Shown piece after piece: positions 9,224 through 20,886 of a stretch of DNA of 64,000 nt. How positions within the stretch are numbered: the stretch's first letter is position 1; the number at the start of each line of letters is the position of its first letter. The notes under the pieces are model-generated. The model was not told the DNA's origin and ran no database searches. It worked only from the letters and a program-made list of their open reading frames with translations. The translations under genes and the position numbers were made by a program. This stretch comes from Pseudorasbora parva (Eukaryota > Chordata > Actinopteri > Cypriniformes > Gobionidae), in contig NC_090173.1 in assembly GCF_024679245.1 (NCBI RefSeq), positions 6,754,428-6,818,427 of the forward strand. Reading direction: 5' to 3'.

Positions 9224-11637
9224 CTTGGGGTTGCTTGACTGTAACCCTGTTCCCTGATAAAGCGGAACGAGATGCTGCATAAGCTTATGCAAATGGAAAG
9301 GCTTATCACGACCGGCTGTGAAAAGTGTGTTTAAACACGTCAATGAAATTGACCTGGAGGTATCATAGCCTCGGTCAGTGACGTCATTAGCGCGTCTACA
9401 CGAGGCTATACATAGATGAGCTCCAGCTGTAGCCATCAGGTCTCTTTTGTTTGAAGACCAGTCCTGGAGCATCATCAGCATGGCCTAGCGATGCAGCATC
9501 TCTTTCCACTTTATCAGGAAACAGGGTTACAGTCAAGTAACCCCAAGTGTTCCCTTTCAAAAGCTACACTCAATGCTGAATAAGCTTATGCAAATGGGAG
9601 CGAGAATACCCACGCTGCCGTGCTTGATGGTGTCCGGAACCCTTACGGTTGTTTAGGTGTGCACAAGGACGCAAAAGGCCTCAGACATAAGCTTCTGATG
9701 TCAATCCAAGGACATGAGAGCCCGGAGTAGCATGAGCATCCAAGCTTTAAAATCTTATGAATGTGTGCGGAGAGAACCAGCCTGCCGCATTACAAACACT
9801 TTGTAAGGGAGCCCCCCTTGCTAACGCATTAAAAGAGGCAAATCCCCTGGTGGAGGGAGCCCTTTATCCTATAGGCGAAGCTTGACCACACGCCTTTTAA
9901 GCAAGGGCAATAGCATCTCTGACCCAATGTGACATTGTTCGTTTGGTGGCGGCAGAACCTCTGTTATGGCCCCCATAGCAAACAAACAATTGCTCTGACT
10001 TACGCCACTGTCTGGTGTGGTGGACGTAGGCCTGAGGAGCATGGACTGGACACAGTCTATGAAGTCTCTCCTGACCCGGTGCTGTGAACAGCGGAAGGCA
10101 GAAGGTTTCAAGAGTGACAGAAATTACATTCAAAAAAATAAACTTAGGAAGGTAGTCAGGATGAGGATGCGGAATCACTATCACCATTCCTGGGGCAAAA
10201 TCTATGCAGGATGGTGATATTGACAGAGCCTACATATCCCCAATTCTCTTTAGAGAAGTTATTGCCATGAAAAAAAAACATCTTTAGGGTCAGAAGTCTG
10301 TCAGACGATGATTGTAGAGGTTCAAATGGGGTCTCAACCAGCCATTGAAGACTATAACCAAGTCCCATGAAGGAACCATGGTTCTCACGAGAGGCCTCAA
10401 CTGCCCGCCCCGCGAATAAAGCGAGCGAGCAGAGGATGCCTACCAAGCGGCGCCCCATCCACCAGGGCGTGGCAAGCCAAAAGAGCGGCCACATAACCCT
10501 GAGAGTGGAGGGGCAAGTGCTTGACAACCTTCCTTGCAGGAAGTCCAGAGCTGAAGCAACCTGGCAGTTAGCTGGATCTACATTATGTGTTTTCAAAAGA
10601 CACCCCATGTATAGGCATAAACTTTCCGAGTGGAGAAAGCCCTAGCACTTAGGATGGTCTCAACAACTGCAGGCGAAAGCCCAGTGTCCCTCAGTTGGTT
10701 CCCATCAGGGGCCAAACATGGAGGTTTCACAGGTCAGGCCTGGGATGGAATATCGTGCCCTCTGCGTGAGAAAGAAGGTCCTTCCTCGCCGGAATCGCCC
10801 ATGGCGAGCCGTTGAGGAGAGACACTATCTCCGAGAACCATATTCTGTTCGACCAACACAGCGCTATTGATAAGAGGCAAGACCATTGTTGGCAAACCCC
10901 GGTTAGAACTCCCAGGAGCAGAGCGACTGGAGGGAAGGCATACAGGCACATTCTGGGCCATGTATAAGCCATCGCATCCAGGCCCAGCAGGGCTGGGTGA
11001 CAGAAGTAGAGAGGACATTGTCTGATAAGAGGCGAAGAGGTCCATTTATACTTCATAAAATCTGATACAGCTCTGAGACATTACTTCTGAGTGAAATTAT
11101 ATTCCCTCTTCTGTAAGTCTGTCTAACTAAGCGAGAAGTAGAGGGGACATTGCGCTGTCTGATAAGAGGCAAAGAGGTCCACTTCTGCTTTGTAAAACCT
11201 CCAGTTCTGTCATTTGGAAGAGAACATGGAGTAAAACAGCGTTTACCCTGCTGACTCATTTTCAACTGATATTTCTTTTAACTCTTTTCACTAATGTTTT
11301 CTTTTTAACAGAAATGAGAAAGAGAGAAATCTGCGCACTGCCAGTTGAAAACTAACTCCTAACAAAGATCTCAAGTCAAGTCTGAAAAGTTTAGACAAAA
11401 GTTTGTTTGCACACCACACAGTAACAGTCTGAAAAAAAAAAAGACCTGATGGCTACAGCTGAAGCTCATCTATTTATAGCCTCGTGTAGCAGGTGCGCTG
11501 ATGACGTCACCGACCAAGGCTATGATACCTCCAGGTCAATTTCATTGACGTGTTTAAACACACTTTTCGGTCGTGATAAGACACTTCCCATTTGCATAAG
11601 CTTATGCAGCATTGAGTGTGGCTTTTGAAAGGGAACA
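9224..11637 (-). mobile_element. Internally deleted DIRS-type retrotransposon (tyrosine recombinase class)
   Basis: Inverted terminal repeats of about 170 bp lie at 9271-9443 and 11443-11612 (both with CATAAGCTTATGCAAATGG and GACCTGGAGGTATCATAGCC). A second inverted pair at about 9225-9285 and 9488-9548 resembles the DIRS internal complementary region. On the minus strand, 11056-10734 matches the linker after DIRS RNase H (DLFAS, YAFPP, GTIFHPRP motifs) and 10610-9740 is the tyrosine recombinase. The gag and reverse transcriptase regions are absent. A second DIRS at 29789-33120 lies in the opposite direction. Confidence 0.85.
9740..10610 (-). pseudogene. DIRS tyrosine recombinase remnant
   Basis: Read on the minus strand, the remnant includes the N-terminal VDPANCQV and FLQGRLS motifs, then PPFEPLQ-like and SDRLLTLK blocks, then EQLFVCYGG and SHWVRDAIALA, and finally AAGWFSPHTF. 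Frameshifts separate the blocks. Where active relatives have the catalytic Tyr in an R-F-Y motif, this copy has a TAA stop (9747-9749), so it is dead twice over. The + element at 31430-33048 keeps the Tyr codon. Confidence 0.85.
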
Positions 11638-11800
11638 GTGATGTTATCAGCTTATTTTAATTTATCATATAGCGAGAATGTTGGCAGATCTGTATTATAG
11701 TTTATAGAATTAATTAAAACCTAATTCATTAATTTTATTTGTATAATTAGTTGAATAACTTTGATCATAATTTTAGTGTCCCCAACTAAGCAAGCCAAGC
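11638..11800 (+). repeat. Right half of the repeat split by the DIRS element
   Basis: Starts AGTGATGTTATCAGC directly after the DIRS end and runs into GTGTCCCCAACTAAGC, the usual continuation of the 9085-9223 repeat. The exact right edge is not visible. Confidence 0.55.
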
Positions 11801-12499
11801 CAAAGGCGACAATGGCAAGGACTTTCTCCAGCTCGTGTGCCTGTTCCGTTTCCCGGACCACTCACTGTGTTCTACTACGCTGGCCTGAGCGAGCGGCCGA
11901 AGGCACACGTTCCAGTGGCCGGTCCAAAGGAAGACTTTGTGGAGTGGGTACTGGTAAATAACCACTCGCCATTTACCATCAAAAATCTATAGTATGATTG
12001 GTACAAACGAATCACTCAACCACTGCCAGACTGCAAGAGGTCGCTAGCAGTCACATGGAAAAAACTGAGGAATGTATGTAAGGTGGATTTAATTTACTTT
12101 TTTGGAGAGGTCTTCCCTGTGCCCCCTGTATCTCCAGTGTTCTCCGAGTCTCCAGCATCCCCAGAGTCTTTTGGACTTTCTGTTTCGAGGACGCGCCTAT
12201 TCGGATGGGGCATAATGTTGCATGTTGCCCTGTCTGATGTGTTCTTTGTGTTCTGAGTTTATTCCCCGGTGACCTAGTTTCTCTCCAGTTTGTATAATGA
12301 GTTATAGCCATCACCTGTGTCCCGTTAATCACCTCGTTTACCCTGTGTATTTCGTTCTTAGTTTGCCCTGAGTGTTTGTCCGTCAACGTTCCTGTAAAGT
12401 AGTGTTCCTGAGTGTTTCATGTGTATCAGTTTATTAAAGATTCCTGTTCCAAGTTCTCCTTTGCCACCGTGAGTTTCATCTACACCACGATTTGTAACA
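11801..12499 (+). repeat. Retroelement-like remnant, possibly ending in an LTR
   Basis: The part to about 12070 continues the preceding repeat without a clear frame. From about 12100 the DNA becomes CT-rich, with TTTATTAAAGATTCCTG near 12430 and the end GATTTGTAACA at 12499, reminiscent of a gypsy-type LTR end. No matching left end or target duplication was found, so the call is weak. From 12500 to 13019 I see nothing recognisable. Confidence 0.3.
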
Positions 12500-13019
12500 C
12501 ATGGATACAGTTAATGAAACTAATGTGCAGTTAATGATATGAAATTAGGTCCAGTCCATATAATGTATTGTTAGAGTACTATAATGCAAAGGCTCTTTGA
12601 CTAAGACAGGCATAACTTCTAATGAGATGAAGAAGACTGAAGTCAAAGCATCCACCACATTTCAGACCGCTCTATAATATTTTCACTTTTTTTAGCACTC
12701 AATTACAGCACAGTCCAAACCTGTTCAGAAGAGATGGAAAAAAGTTTCAGTCACTCTAGTACATAAAGCTGAGCCCTGCTTGGTAGTATGGCCAAATATT
12801 ATCACAACATTCTTCTCATATTGTTCAATATTTGTATTTTATTATATCCAAATGATCAGATCACAAATATGTGGGTTATATGCAGACAGTGGTAAGGATA
12901 ACTGTCATTTCAATTTAGTGAGAAAATGAACTTATGTCTGAACTTGTATCAATATCACCTCATGGATTTAACAAAAAAAGAAAATATCTTGATCATGTCA
13001 CTCCAAAATTTGACAGATA

Positions 13020-13175
13020 TAATAATATGAAACATGGATTTGCAGACACATTGATCCAAAGCAACTTGCATTCACGGTACATATTTTACATTTTTTGTCA
13101 GTTTCTGCTTTCTCTGGGAATCGAACCCAGGAACCTGGAAATTGAGCTCCAGGAAAGCAGGCTTCAACTTACATG
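13020..13175 (-). repeat. tRNA-derived short repeat (SINE-like)
   Basis: On the minus strand TTCCTGGAGCTCAA and GGGTTCGATTCCCAG resemble tRNA D-arm and T-arm/B-box sequence; ATTGATCCAAAGCAACTT next to it is a common fish repeat motif. Spacing and pairing do not support a working tRNA gene. Confidence 0.4.
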
Positions 13176-13467
13176 CATCTGTAATACCATAGAAATGAAA
13201 TATATTAAAATATAGTGTTGAAATATATTATACATTTATTAAATGTACTTTAAATTACATTCAATAATTAATTCATCATAATGATTACATACATAATTTT
13301 GGCAACAACTAACATATGATATGATATTTCTATGATCACATTTTGCAAGTTAGAGGAACATCAGTAATCAAAGCTAACAGGTCAGAAATTGATTCTCCAG
13401 TCTAGTAAAGCATATTGAGATCTGAGCAGGTCAGTGGAAACACCAGATATTACTGTTAAAACTGAGT

Positions 13468-13557
13468 TCAGGAAGAAAGTCTTACTGCAAGAGCAATTAA
13501 TATGATCAGTGCAACTAAAACAAAGCCTGTCAGAATGAAGATCTTGTGCTGTTTTAC
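13468..13557 (-). pseudogene. Out-of-frame C-terminal membrane anchor of the GIMAP gene
   Basis: One frame over from the GIMAP stop, 29 codons encode VKQHKIF followed by about 18 hydrophobic residues (FVLVALIILIALAV) and a short basic end before TGA (13470-13468). This is a typical tail anchor. A GA run just upstream (13581-13590, CT on +) could have gained one unit; one unit fewer would bring the anchor in frame. A splice variant or assembly error could also explain it. Confidence 0.6.
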
Positions 13558-15173
13558 AAAGTGTTTGAATCCACTGGCTCCTCTCTCTCTGCACATTGTT
13601 CCTCATATTCTCTCACAGGCATCTCTGTCTCTCTTCTGATTCTCTCTCTCCTCTCTTTCTCCAGCATCTCCTGTTCAATGTCTCTCCTCATTCGTGCCTC
13701 TGTATCTCTTTTGACTCTCTCTAATCTCTCCAGACGTTCTCTCTCTTCCTCCTCCTCTGCTCTCTTCTTCTCCTCCTCTATCCTCCTCTCGTTCTCCTTC
13801 ATCATGTCTAGTGTGTAGCAGGAGTTTGTGTTCTCAGTCATGAGTCTGTCGATCTTCTCCATGAGTTCAGTCACCTGCCGTCTGTTTGCTGGAGCTTTAA
13901 TGTTAAACTCATGATATCTCTGACCACATCGATTAATAAAATCAGATAACTGAGTGTTTCTCCTGATCATTTCTCCTAGTGTTCTCATGTGTCTCTGATC
14001 TGCATGAGTGAAGAGCACTAGAGTAAATCTGAGAGCTTCTGCTCCAAACTTCAGCTCAAACCAGCGAATGAAGTCCATCTCCTGCTCAGTGAAAGTGCTC
14101 AAAGACAGAAGAAGCAGGATCACATGAGCTCCGGCAGAACATAATTCAAGAGCTTTCTTCAGCTCTGAGTCTGAATCAAAGTCAGTGTGAGTGGAGAAGA
14201 TGAAGTCTGGAGTATCGATGAGTGTCACGCTCCTGTTATTAACAGCAGCGGTGTGTGTCTGACAGACTCTGGTCACTGATGAAGATCTCATTTCTGACTC
14301 AAACACTCGATCATTAAAGATGGCGTTTCCTGTGGCGCTTTTCCCGGATCCGGTTTTACCGACCAACAGCAGCCGGAGATCTTCATCAACATCATCTCCT
14401 TCTCTCAACTCTGTGTTCTCAAAGGTCTAAAAAACACGAAACAACACAAAAATCTCTGTTGAAACTACAAATACTTACACTTGTTAAATTAACACAAGAA
14501 CTGCCACAGGGGTAAAATGTATCTAATGCCTTTATTTTTGCACTGTCATTTTTGCGCCGCTGATGTTTTAAAGGGGTCATGTGATGCCATTTCTTCCTTT
14601 CCTTTCTATAAGATCTGCAGAGTTACAAAGCTCAAAGTCTCAAACCCAGAGAGATATTCTTTGAGAAAGTTAAGTCTCAGCCACAGCTTCTTAAAACGAG
14701 TTTTGAGCAGTATATGTAACAGAGGCCAGCTAGTAGTAGTTGCTGTGCGAGTAAACCTCACTCCTCTGACCTCAACAGAGGCTCTAGCGACTGATGCTAG
14801 AGGTTGCAGCTTTTAGCCTCCTTGTTAAAGCGTCTGACTCTCATGCCGGCAGACCCAGGTTCGAGTCCTGTTCCGAACAGAAGGGGTTACATTGGTGCCG
14901 TGACCCGGATGGGAGTGAGGTTTAGGGGGGTGAGTGTAACAGAGGCCAGCTAGTAGTAGTTGCTGTGCGAGTAAACCTCACTCCTCTGACCTCAAGAGAC
15001 GCTCTAGCGACTGATGCTAGAGGTTGCAGCCTTTAGCCTCCTTGTTAGAGCGTCTGACTCTCATGCCGGTGGACCTGGGTTCGAGTCCTGGTAATTGGGT
15101 TAAAACAACCCAATTGTTGGGTCGGTGCATTTTCAACCCAACTTGGGTTGTTTTTAACCCAGCATTTTTTAGA

Positions 15174-15217
<44 letters not shown>

Positions 15218-15231
15218 CTCACGTGACACAT
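13554..15231 (-). CDS. gimap: Single-domain GIMAP GTPase with a small first coding exon
   Basis: The main exon (14426-13554) begins at acceptor TTTTTTAG and lacks its own ATG at the start of the domain. Upstream, an exon at 15275-15223 lies between acceptor TTTCAG and donor CAC/GTGAGT and holds ATG TGT CAC, which joins in frame to give 293 residues. The GTPase domain has G1 GKTGSGKSA (about 26-34), a G3 of DTPD instead of DTPG, and G4 THAD. The last 80 residues are a strongly charged Glu/Arg coiled coil. The reading ends at TAA 13556-13554, just before a hydrophobic helix in another frame (13557-13468). An untranslated exon at about 16002-16075 is probable. The ATG exon is inferred from splice signals and frame only. 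Confidence 0.8.
14565..14715. repeat. Dispersed repeat beginning AAAGGGGTCATGTGATGCC
   Basis: The same start (TTAAAGGGGTCATATAATGCC) occurs at about 62647. It lies in the intron of the minus-strand GIMAP gene. Confidence 0.5.
14716..15093 (+). repeat. Two tandem 220-bp units carrying tRNA-like sequence
   Basis: Units start at 14716 and 14936 with GTAACAGAGGCCAGC. Each contains TAGCCTCCTTGTTA, an A-box-like stretch, and GGTTCGAGTCC, a B box, about 50 bp apart. Between them is TTGGTGCCGTGACCCGG, which looks like a retroelement primer-binding site. A diverged third copy is at 38265-38340. They look like tRNA-derived repeats rather than tRNA genes: the stems pair poorly. Confidence 0.6.
15177..15216. 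repeat. (TA)n microsatellite
   Basis: About 19 TA units directly inside the intron beside the donor of the small GIMAP exon. Confidence 0.95.
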
Positions 15232-16001
15232 CGCTGTCCCTTCCTGCTTCTGTCAGGGCTTTATATTCACAGAGTCTGAAACATGTAAAAACATACAGAT
15301 ATTTATGCATACAATATTATGAGTATTGCATTACTAATTCTGTATTTTTTTTTTTTTACTGCATTATGTTTATTTATAGCATTATTTGTAGCATTAACAC
15401 TGTATAAATGCTTTAATAATGTAAAATTAGACATACAGAAATCGGCTGAACTCAGCAGAGCAAGTCAAAGTCAGATAATATAGAGAACCTGCAATATAAA
15501 CCTTAAAAAAGGAAAGTATAAATAGTTAAATAAACAATATAATCAACTGCATATGCAGTTTTTTTAGCACTGGTTGTGGATTTTTTTTTTTTTTAATATA
15601 GTCTGTGTTTTAAACTATAGATGCAGAAGATCACAATTTGCTCTGCGTTTTAAGGTCTATTACGAGGATAAAAGATTGAATTAATCGTGTTAATTACGTC
15701 CTACGATCTTTTGACAGTGACAAAAACATTCATCATACAGAAAATAAGTCGGCCTCAAAAGCATCATAAGCCTAAATTAATTTTAGACCATCGCCACCAA
15801 TAATCTCCGCGGTCACTTCAGGTTTATGAAGCGCAGGTTATTTTTAGCTCACAGTTCCCCAAACCTGAAAGCATTCGCGTGCACCCACAAGCCGAAAACA
15901 CAATTTCTAACGATTGTGAATTGGTGAAGAATTTACTAATCAAATTTAGATGCTTCCAGTGAAATGAGTTTATTTAATATACATTCATATGTTTTACTTA
16001 C

Positions 16002-16090
16002 AGAGACGCCACAACACAGTCGAGGTGAGATCGTGAGAATCAGCTTCAACAAAATGTCCGTGTTGGAAGGTTACTTCCACTTTCAACAGG
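16002..16090 (-). promoter_or_regulatory. Candidate first exon and ETS/IRF site of the minus-strand GIMAP gene
   Basis: Read on the minus strand, a donor GCGTCTCT/GTAAGT ends the exon at 16002. About 70 bases upstream is GAAAGTGGAAGT (16084-16073), which fits the ETS/IRF composite pattern GAAANNGGAA. The candidate first exon at 56846 has an almost identical donor context (GTGCGTCTCC/GTAAGTAAA). Start site and function are inferred. Confidence 0.4.
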
Positions 16091-17278
16091 CTCTGACTGG
16101 ATCACTTTTATTAAATTAATTTAGCTAAGTATGTTTTGTATAAATGTTCTGTTGTGATGCATATATTAGGCTACTGTTTAGCCATCATAGTTTTAGATCA
16201 GCTGACAAAGAAAAGCTCAAGACAACCACAACATTAGAAGGAAAATATTTAAAATAAAAAAATATTTACTATATATATTTATAATAACTTTTTATTTGAA
16301 AATATGTGAATTGGAAAGAACCAGCTAATGGACCGAATACACCAGCTATCCTATTTTCAATCACTGATCTGTTTGGCCGCTGGGGGCGCAAGTGAGTTTT
16401 TGTGTTTGTTTTAGTCGCTCGTCACATCGATCCTTTTTACTTTCGGTTTTGAACATTAATGTATTTAACATAATATGGAGTATACAGGTAGGATTTGATT
16501 TTGAATTTGATTTATACAAACATTTTAAAGGCTTTTCAAACTTATCAGATCTAATCTAATTTAGTTTTAAGGTAATATCGCGTGTTTAGTTTGTGAGTAG
16601 CCTATTTATTATGTTTAGCATATCAGAAGCTAAAACGAGTACATTTTAGTATATAAAACTGGCAGATATATTTCATAAAAATGCATGTGTCTCTCATAAT
16701 ATCCACCCAATAGCCTATACTGACGTCTGTTTGTGTGCAGGCAGAAGCAGTCACTCTAAAAAGAGTTCAAAATGAGTGTGTGCTCAGGGACAACTCATGT
16801 TTGTAGATTTTAACACACAACATGTGTCGTTTCCTAACACATCTGTGTTTATAAGGACTTCTACACATTTTGTGTTGCCTGTAACTCAACTAACGTGTTA
16901 TTCCTCATCATTATCAGAGCTTGGCAGACAGAGTTATTATATATATTTTTTAGACATTAGACAGGTTAATTAATGTTTGTATTAATTTATCATTTAGCTA
17001 GGCAATATTGATCATGTATAATAAATAATCATTTCATATAAAGTTTATGACACTTGAGAAAATAGATAAAAATGGGAAAAACCATAATTTATGAGATTTT
17101 ATATTCATTACATTTTTGTATTAATTACATTTTATGAGAAATTCTGAATTTCAGAACAGTAAAAAAGTGATTTTTGGTTCAGAATTGCAGCTTAAAGGGA
17201 CAGAATACCCACAAATAAAAATAGTATTTTGAACAGCCTGAGGGGGAGTAAATGAGGAAAGCACCCTCAAGTTGTTGC

Positions 17279-17331
17279 TGTTCTTCTTCTTCTTCTTCTT
17301 CTTCTTCTTCTTCTTCTTCTTCTTCTTCTTC
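17279..17331. repeat. (TTC)n microsatellite
   Basis: About 17 uninterrupted trinucleotide units. Confidence 0.95.
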
Positions 17332-17581
17332 AGGGTTTTACGGCAGCTTTACATCTAATTTGTTGCACTACTGCCACCTAATGTACTAAATACTATATTC
17401 TCTTGTCCAGTCCAGTTACTTTTAAAAAGCTAATAAATATTCCCTTCCTTCCTGTTTATCTGCACATTCTAAAATACATTTCAAATTTCTCTCAACTAAT
17501 CCTAAACTTTGTAACTGGGTTATCATTTACTGTCTTTCTTGCTTAAACCTCCCACTATATATTAAAACATGCTCAACTGAG

Positions 17582-17690
17582 TAGATTTGCTAAGTAGCTC
17601 AGTTTTTCAGCAGGAGGTGGAATGAATGAGTGAAATCAGCTGACTGAGTTCATGAGTGGATAAACATATGGAAGGACTTTTACTTTACAC
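17582..17690 (+). repeat. Dispersed repeat, TTTGCTAAGTAGCTC family
   Basis: Shares TTTGCTAAGTAGCTCAG, AGTGAAATCAG and AAACATATGG in the same order with 34118-34215 (+) and, in inverse, with 35380-35480 and 62235-62345. Confidence 0.75.
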
Positions 17691-18305
17691 CTGATGTAGA
17701 CCAAAGAGTTGCAAATAAAAAAAGTATGGCTTATTTCTGCATTGACGGCAAAAATGAACTGCTCACGCTCACCTTCAAAACCCGATCCGACATTACATTT
17801 CTCTATACTGTAAGAGTATTTATCTAGTATCTAGTTGTACCCATTATAAAATATATTTAGTTTCATATTTATGTTTAATTATGTAATTTTTTTTTATTGA
17901 ATCTATGTTGAGTATGAAAAGGGAACAGCATGAGTAAGATAGAGCACGTCATACGATGCGTAATGTAGGAAGACCTGGAGTGGGTCAGAAATGATTTTGA
18001 ACACTTCATTAAGTTTTGTTTTCTAGAAAGCCTCCTTTAAAGTGAATTTGGTTTGGTATAAATTGTAACTTAGTTTTAATTAATGTTACAGCAACCAATT
18101 GCTTGGATTTAATAAATAATAATGAAATGTGCCGGCGCGATCACCTGCATTGTGTGAACTGGATGGCGAGTCAGCATCTTCAACTTCATCTTTGCAGCTG
18201 ACACTGACACTTTTTGACATATTTATAATCATTACTTTTTGCCGGTGTTTTGTGGCAAGCTTTATGTGTGCTTGAGTGCAGAATAGGCTAATACATTAGT
18301 TAAGC

Positions 18306-18382
18306 GTATATAGTATAGTATAGTATAGTATAGTATAGTATAGTATAGTATAGTATAGTATAGTATAGTATAGTATAGTATA
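18306..18382. repeat. (TATAG)n pentanucleotide microsatellite
   Basis: About 15 units of TATAG, ending where a Tc1 element begins. Confidence 0.95.
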
Positions 18383-20004
18383 GTGCCTTGCGAATGTATT
18401 CGGCCCCCTTGAACTTTGCGACCTTTTGCGACATTTCAGGCTTCAAACATAAAGATATAAAACTGTAATGTTTTGTGAAGAATCAACAACAAGTGGGACA
18501 CAATCATGAAGTGGAATGAAATTTATTGGATATTTCGAACTTTTTTAACAAATCAAAAACTTAAAAAAATTGGGCGTGCAAAATTATTTGGCCCCTTTGC
18601 TTTCAGTGCAGCAAACTCTCTCCAGAAGTTCAGTGAGGATCTCTGAATGATCCAATGTTGACCTAAATGACTAATGATGATAAATAGAGTCCACCTGTGT
18701 GTAATCACGTCTCCGTATAAATGCACCTGCACTGTGATAGTCTCAGAGGTCCGTTTAAAGCGCAGAGAGCATCATGAAGAACAAGGAACACACCAGGCAG
18801 GTCCGAGATACTGTTGTGGAGAAGTTTAAAGCCGGATTTGGATACAAAAAGATTTCCCAAGCTTTAAACATCCCAAGGAGCACTGCACAAGCGATAATAT
18901 AGAAATGGAAGGAGTATCAGACTGCAAATCTACCAAGGCCTGGCCGTCCTTCTAAACTTTCAGCTCATACAAGGAGAAGACTGATCAGAGATGCAGCCAA
19001 GAGGCCCATGATCACTCTGGAGGAACTGCAGAGATCTACAGCTGAGGTGGGAGACTCTGTCCATAGGACAACAAGCAGTCGTATACTGCACACATCTGGC
19101 CTTTCTGGAAGAGTGGCAAGAAGAAAGACATTTCTTAAAGATATCCATAAAAAGTGTCGTTTAAAGTTTGCCACAAGCCACGTGGCAGACACACCAAACA
19201 TGTCTAAGAAGGTGCTCTGGTCAGATGAAAAAATTGAACTTTTTGGCAACAATGCAAAACGTTATGTTTGGCGTGAAAGCAACACAGCTCATCCCCCTGA
19301 ACACACACCATCCCCACTGTCAAACATGGTGGTGGCAGCATCATGGTTTGGGCCTGCTTTTCTTCAGCAGGGACAGGGAAGAGGGTCATAATTGATGGGA
19401 AGATGGATGGAGCCAAATACAGGACCATTCTGGAAGAAAACCTGATGAACCTGCAAAAGACCTGAGACTGGGACGGAGATTTGTCTTCCAACAAGACAAT
19501 GATCCAAAACATAAAGCAAAATCTACAATGGGATGGTTCAGAAATAACCATATCCAGGTGTTAGAATGGCCAAGTCAAAGTCCAGACCTGAACCCAATCG
19601 AGAATCTGTGGAAAGAACTGAAAACTGCTCTTCACAAACGCTCTCCATCCAACCTCACTGAGCTCCAGCTGTTCTGCAGGAGGAATGGGCAAACATTTCA
19701 GTCTCTCGATGTGCAAAACTGATAGAGACATACCCCAAACGACTTACAGCTGTAATCGCAGCAAAAGGTGGCGCTACAAAGTATTAACTTAAGGGGGCTG
19801 AATAATTTTGCACGCCCAAATTTTCAGTTTTTGATTTGTTGAAAAAGTTTGAAATATCCAATAAATTTTGTTCCACTTCATGATTGTTTCCCACTTGTTG
19901 TTGATTCTTCACAAAAAAAAATACAGTTTCATATCATTATGTTTGAAGCCTGAAATGTGGCAAAAGGTCGCAACGTTCAAGAGGCCGGATACTTTCGCAA
20001 GGCA

Positions 20005-20007
<3 letters not shown>
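18382..20007 (+). mobile_element. Tc1-like transposon with decayed transposase
   Basis: The left end AGTGCCTTGCGAA and the right end TTCGCAAGGCACTG are inverse repeats bordered by TA; the terminal repeats extend over 200 bp (CATTTCAGGCTTCAAACAT near the left, its inverse near the right). Length 1.63 kb is normal for the family. Confidence 0.92.
18774..19780 (+). pseudogene. Broken Tc1 transposase
   Basis: Starts MKNKEHTRQVRDTVVE at 18774 with the Tc1 helix-turn-helix, meets an in-frame TAG near 18900, continues with LWSDEK (first Asp) and an [14 protein letters not shown] block after a shift, has QQDNDPKHK (second Asp) and finishes with [11 protein letters not shown] (catalytic Glu). Several frameshifts and stops rule out activity. 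Confidence 0.88.

Positions 20008-20068
<61 letters not shown>
20007..20068. repeat. (TA)n microsatellite
   Basis: About 30 TA units touching the right end of the Tc1 element. Confidence 0.95.
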
Positions 20069-20071
<3 letters not shown>

Positions 20072-20339
20072 ATATACATTGGAAAACACTAGTATGGACA
20101 GAGAGCATTTTGAAACGAAAGCTCAATTTTCAAATCTGGATTAATGTAGATGTAGGAGTATCAGAAAAGTATGATTTCTGCCAGGCAATTGTATATATTA
20201 CATCCTGCATTAGGCAACGTATAACCATTATAGTGCAGCACTGTGTCGATTTTCAAAATAGCCCATTTCATCCTCAGTAAGGATTTGTAAGTGAGAAAAT
20301 GGAAACTTACTACTTTACTACTTACCAGGATGTCTTTCG

Positions 20340-20625
20340 GAAAAAGAGTAGGGGTGTAACCCCGGCATCCTGGCCAAATTTGCCCATTGGCCCCTCTCCA
20401 TCATGGCCTCCTAATAATCCCCATATCCTGATTGGCTTCATCACTCGGTCTCCTCTCCACCAATCAGCTGGTGTGTGGTGAGCGTTCTGGTGCAATATGG
20501 CTGCCGTCGCATCATCCAGGTGGTGCTGCACATTGGTGGTGGTTGAGGAGATTCCCCCCTTCAATGTAAAGCGCTTTGAGTGCCTTGAAAAGCGCTATAT
20601 AAATCAAACACATTATTATTATTAT
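20340..20625 (+). repeat. Non-LTR-like 3-prime tail repeat
   Basis: Contains CCACCAATCAGCTGG and ends AAAGCGCTTTGAGTGCC...AAAGCGCTATATAAAT followed by an ATT repeat, a common tail of fish non-LTR or SINE-like elements. No reading frame is present. Confidence 0.5.
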
Positions 20626-20805
20626 TTATCTCTATGATATTAATCAAAACACCAAATTCTATTCAATCAGCATATTAGTGGATTAACATAAATAACTGTT
20701 AGATAAGAGATATGTCCACAAACAGTGTGTCAGAGGACACTCATGACAAGTTCAGGATTGGGTATTATTAAATGTAATACTTTCCCATTTAAAAGTTAAA
20801 AAAAG

Positions 20806-20807
<2 letters not shown>

Positions 20808-20883
<76 letters not shown>
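20808..20883. repeat. (TA)n microsatellite
   Basis: About 37 TA units, target of the adjoining Tc1 element. Confidence 0.95.

Positions 20884-20886
<3 letters not shown>

Larger units (their letters stand above)
16091..18305. other. Gene-free intergenic stretch
   Basis: AT-rich sequence without coding features. It holds a TTC microsatellite, one copy of the TTTGCTAAGTAGCTC repeat family (17582-17690) and MITE-like debris near 17190. Confidence 0.5.

Noticed and set aside
14820..14875. Functional tRNA gene
   Set aside because: A- and B-box-like words exist, but acceptor and anticodon stems do not pair and the unit is tandemly repeated.
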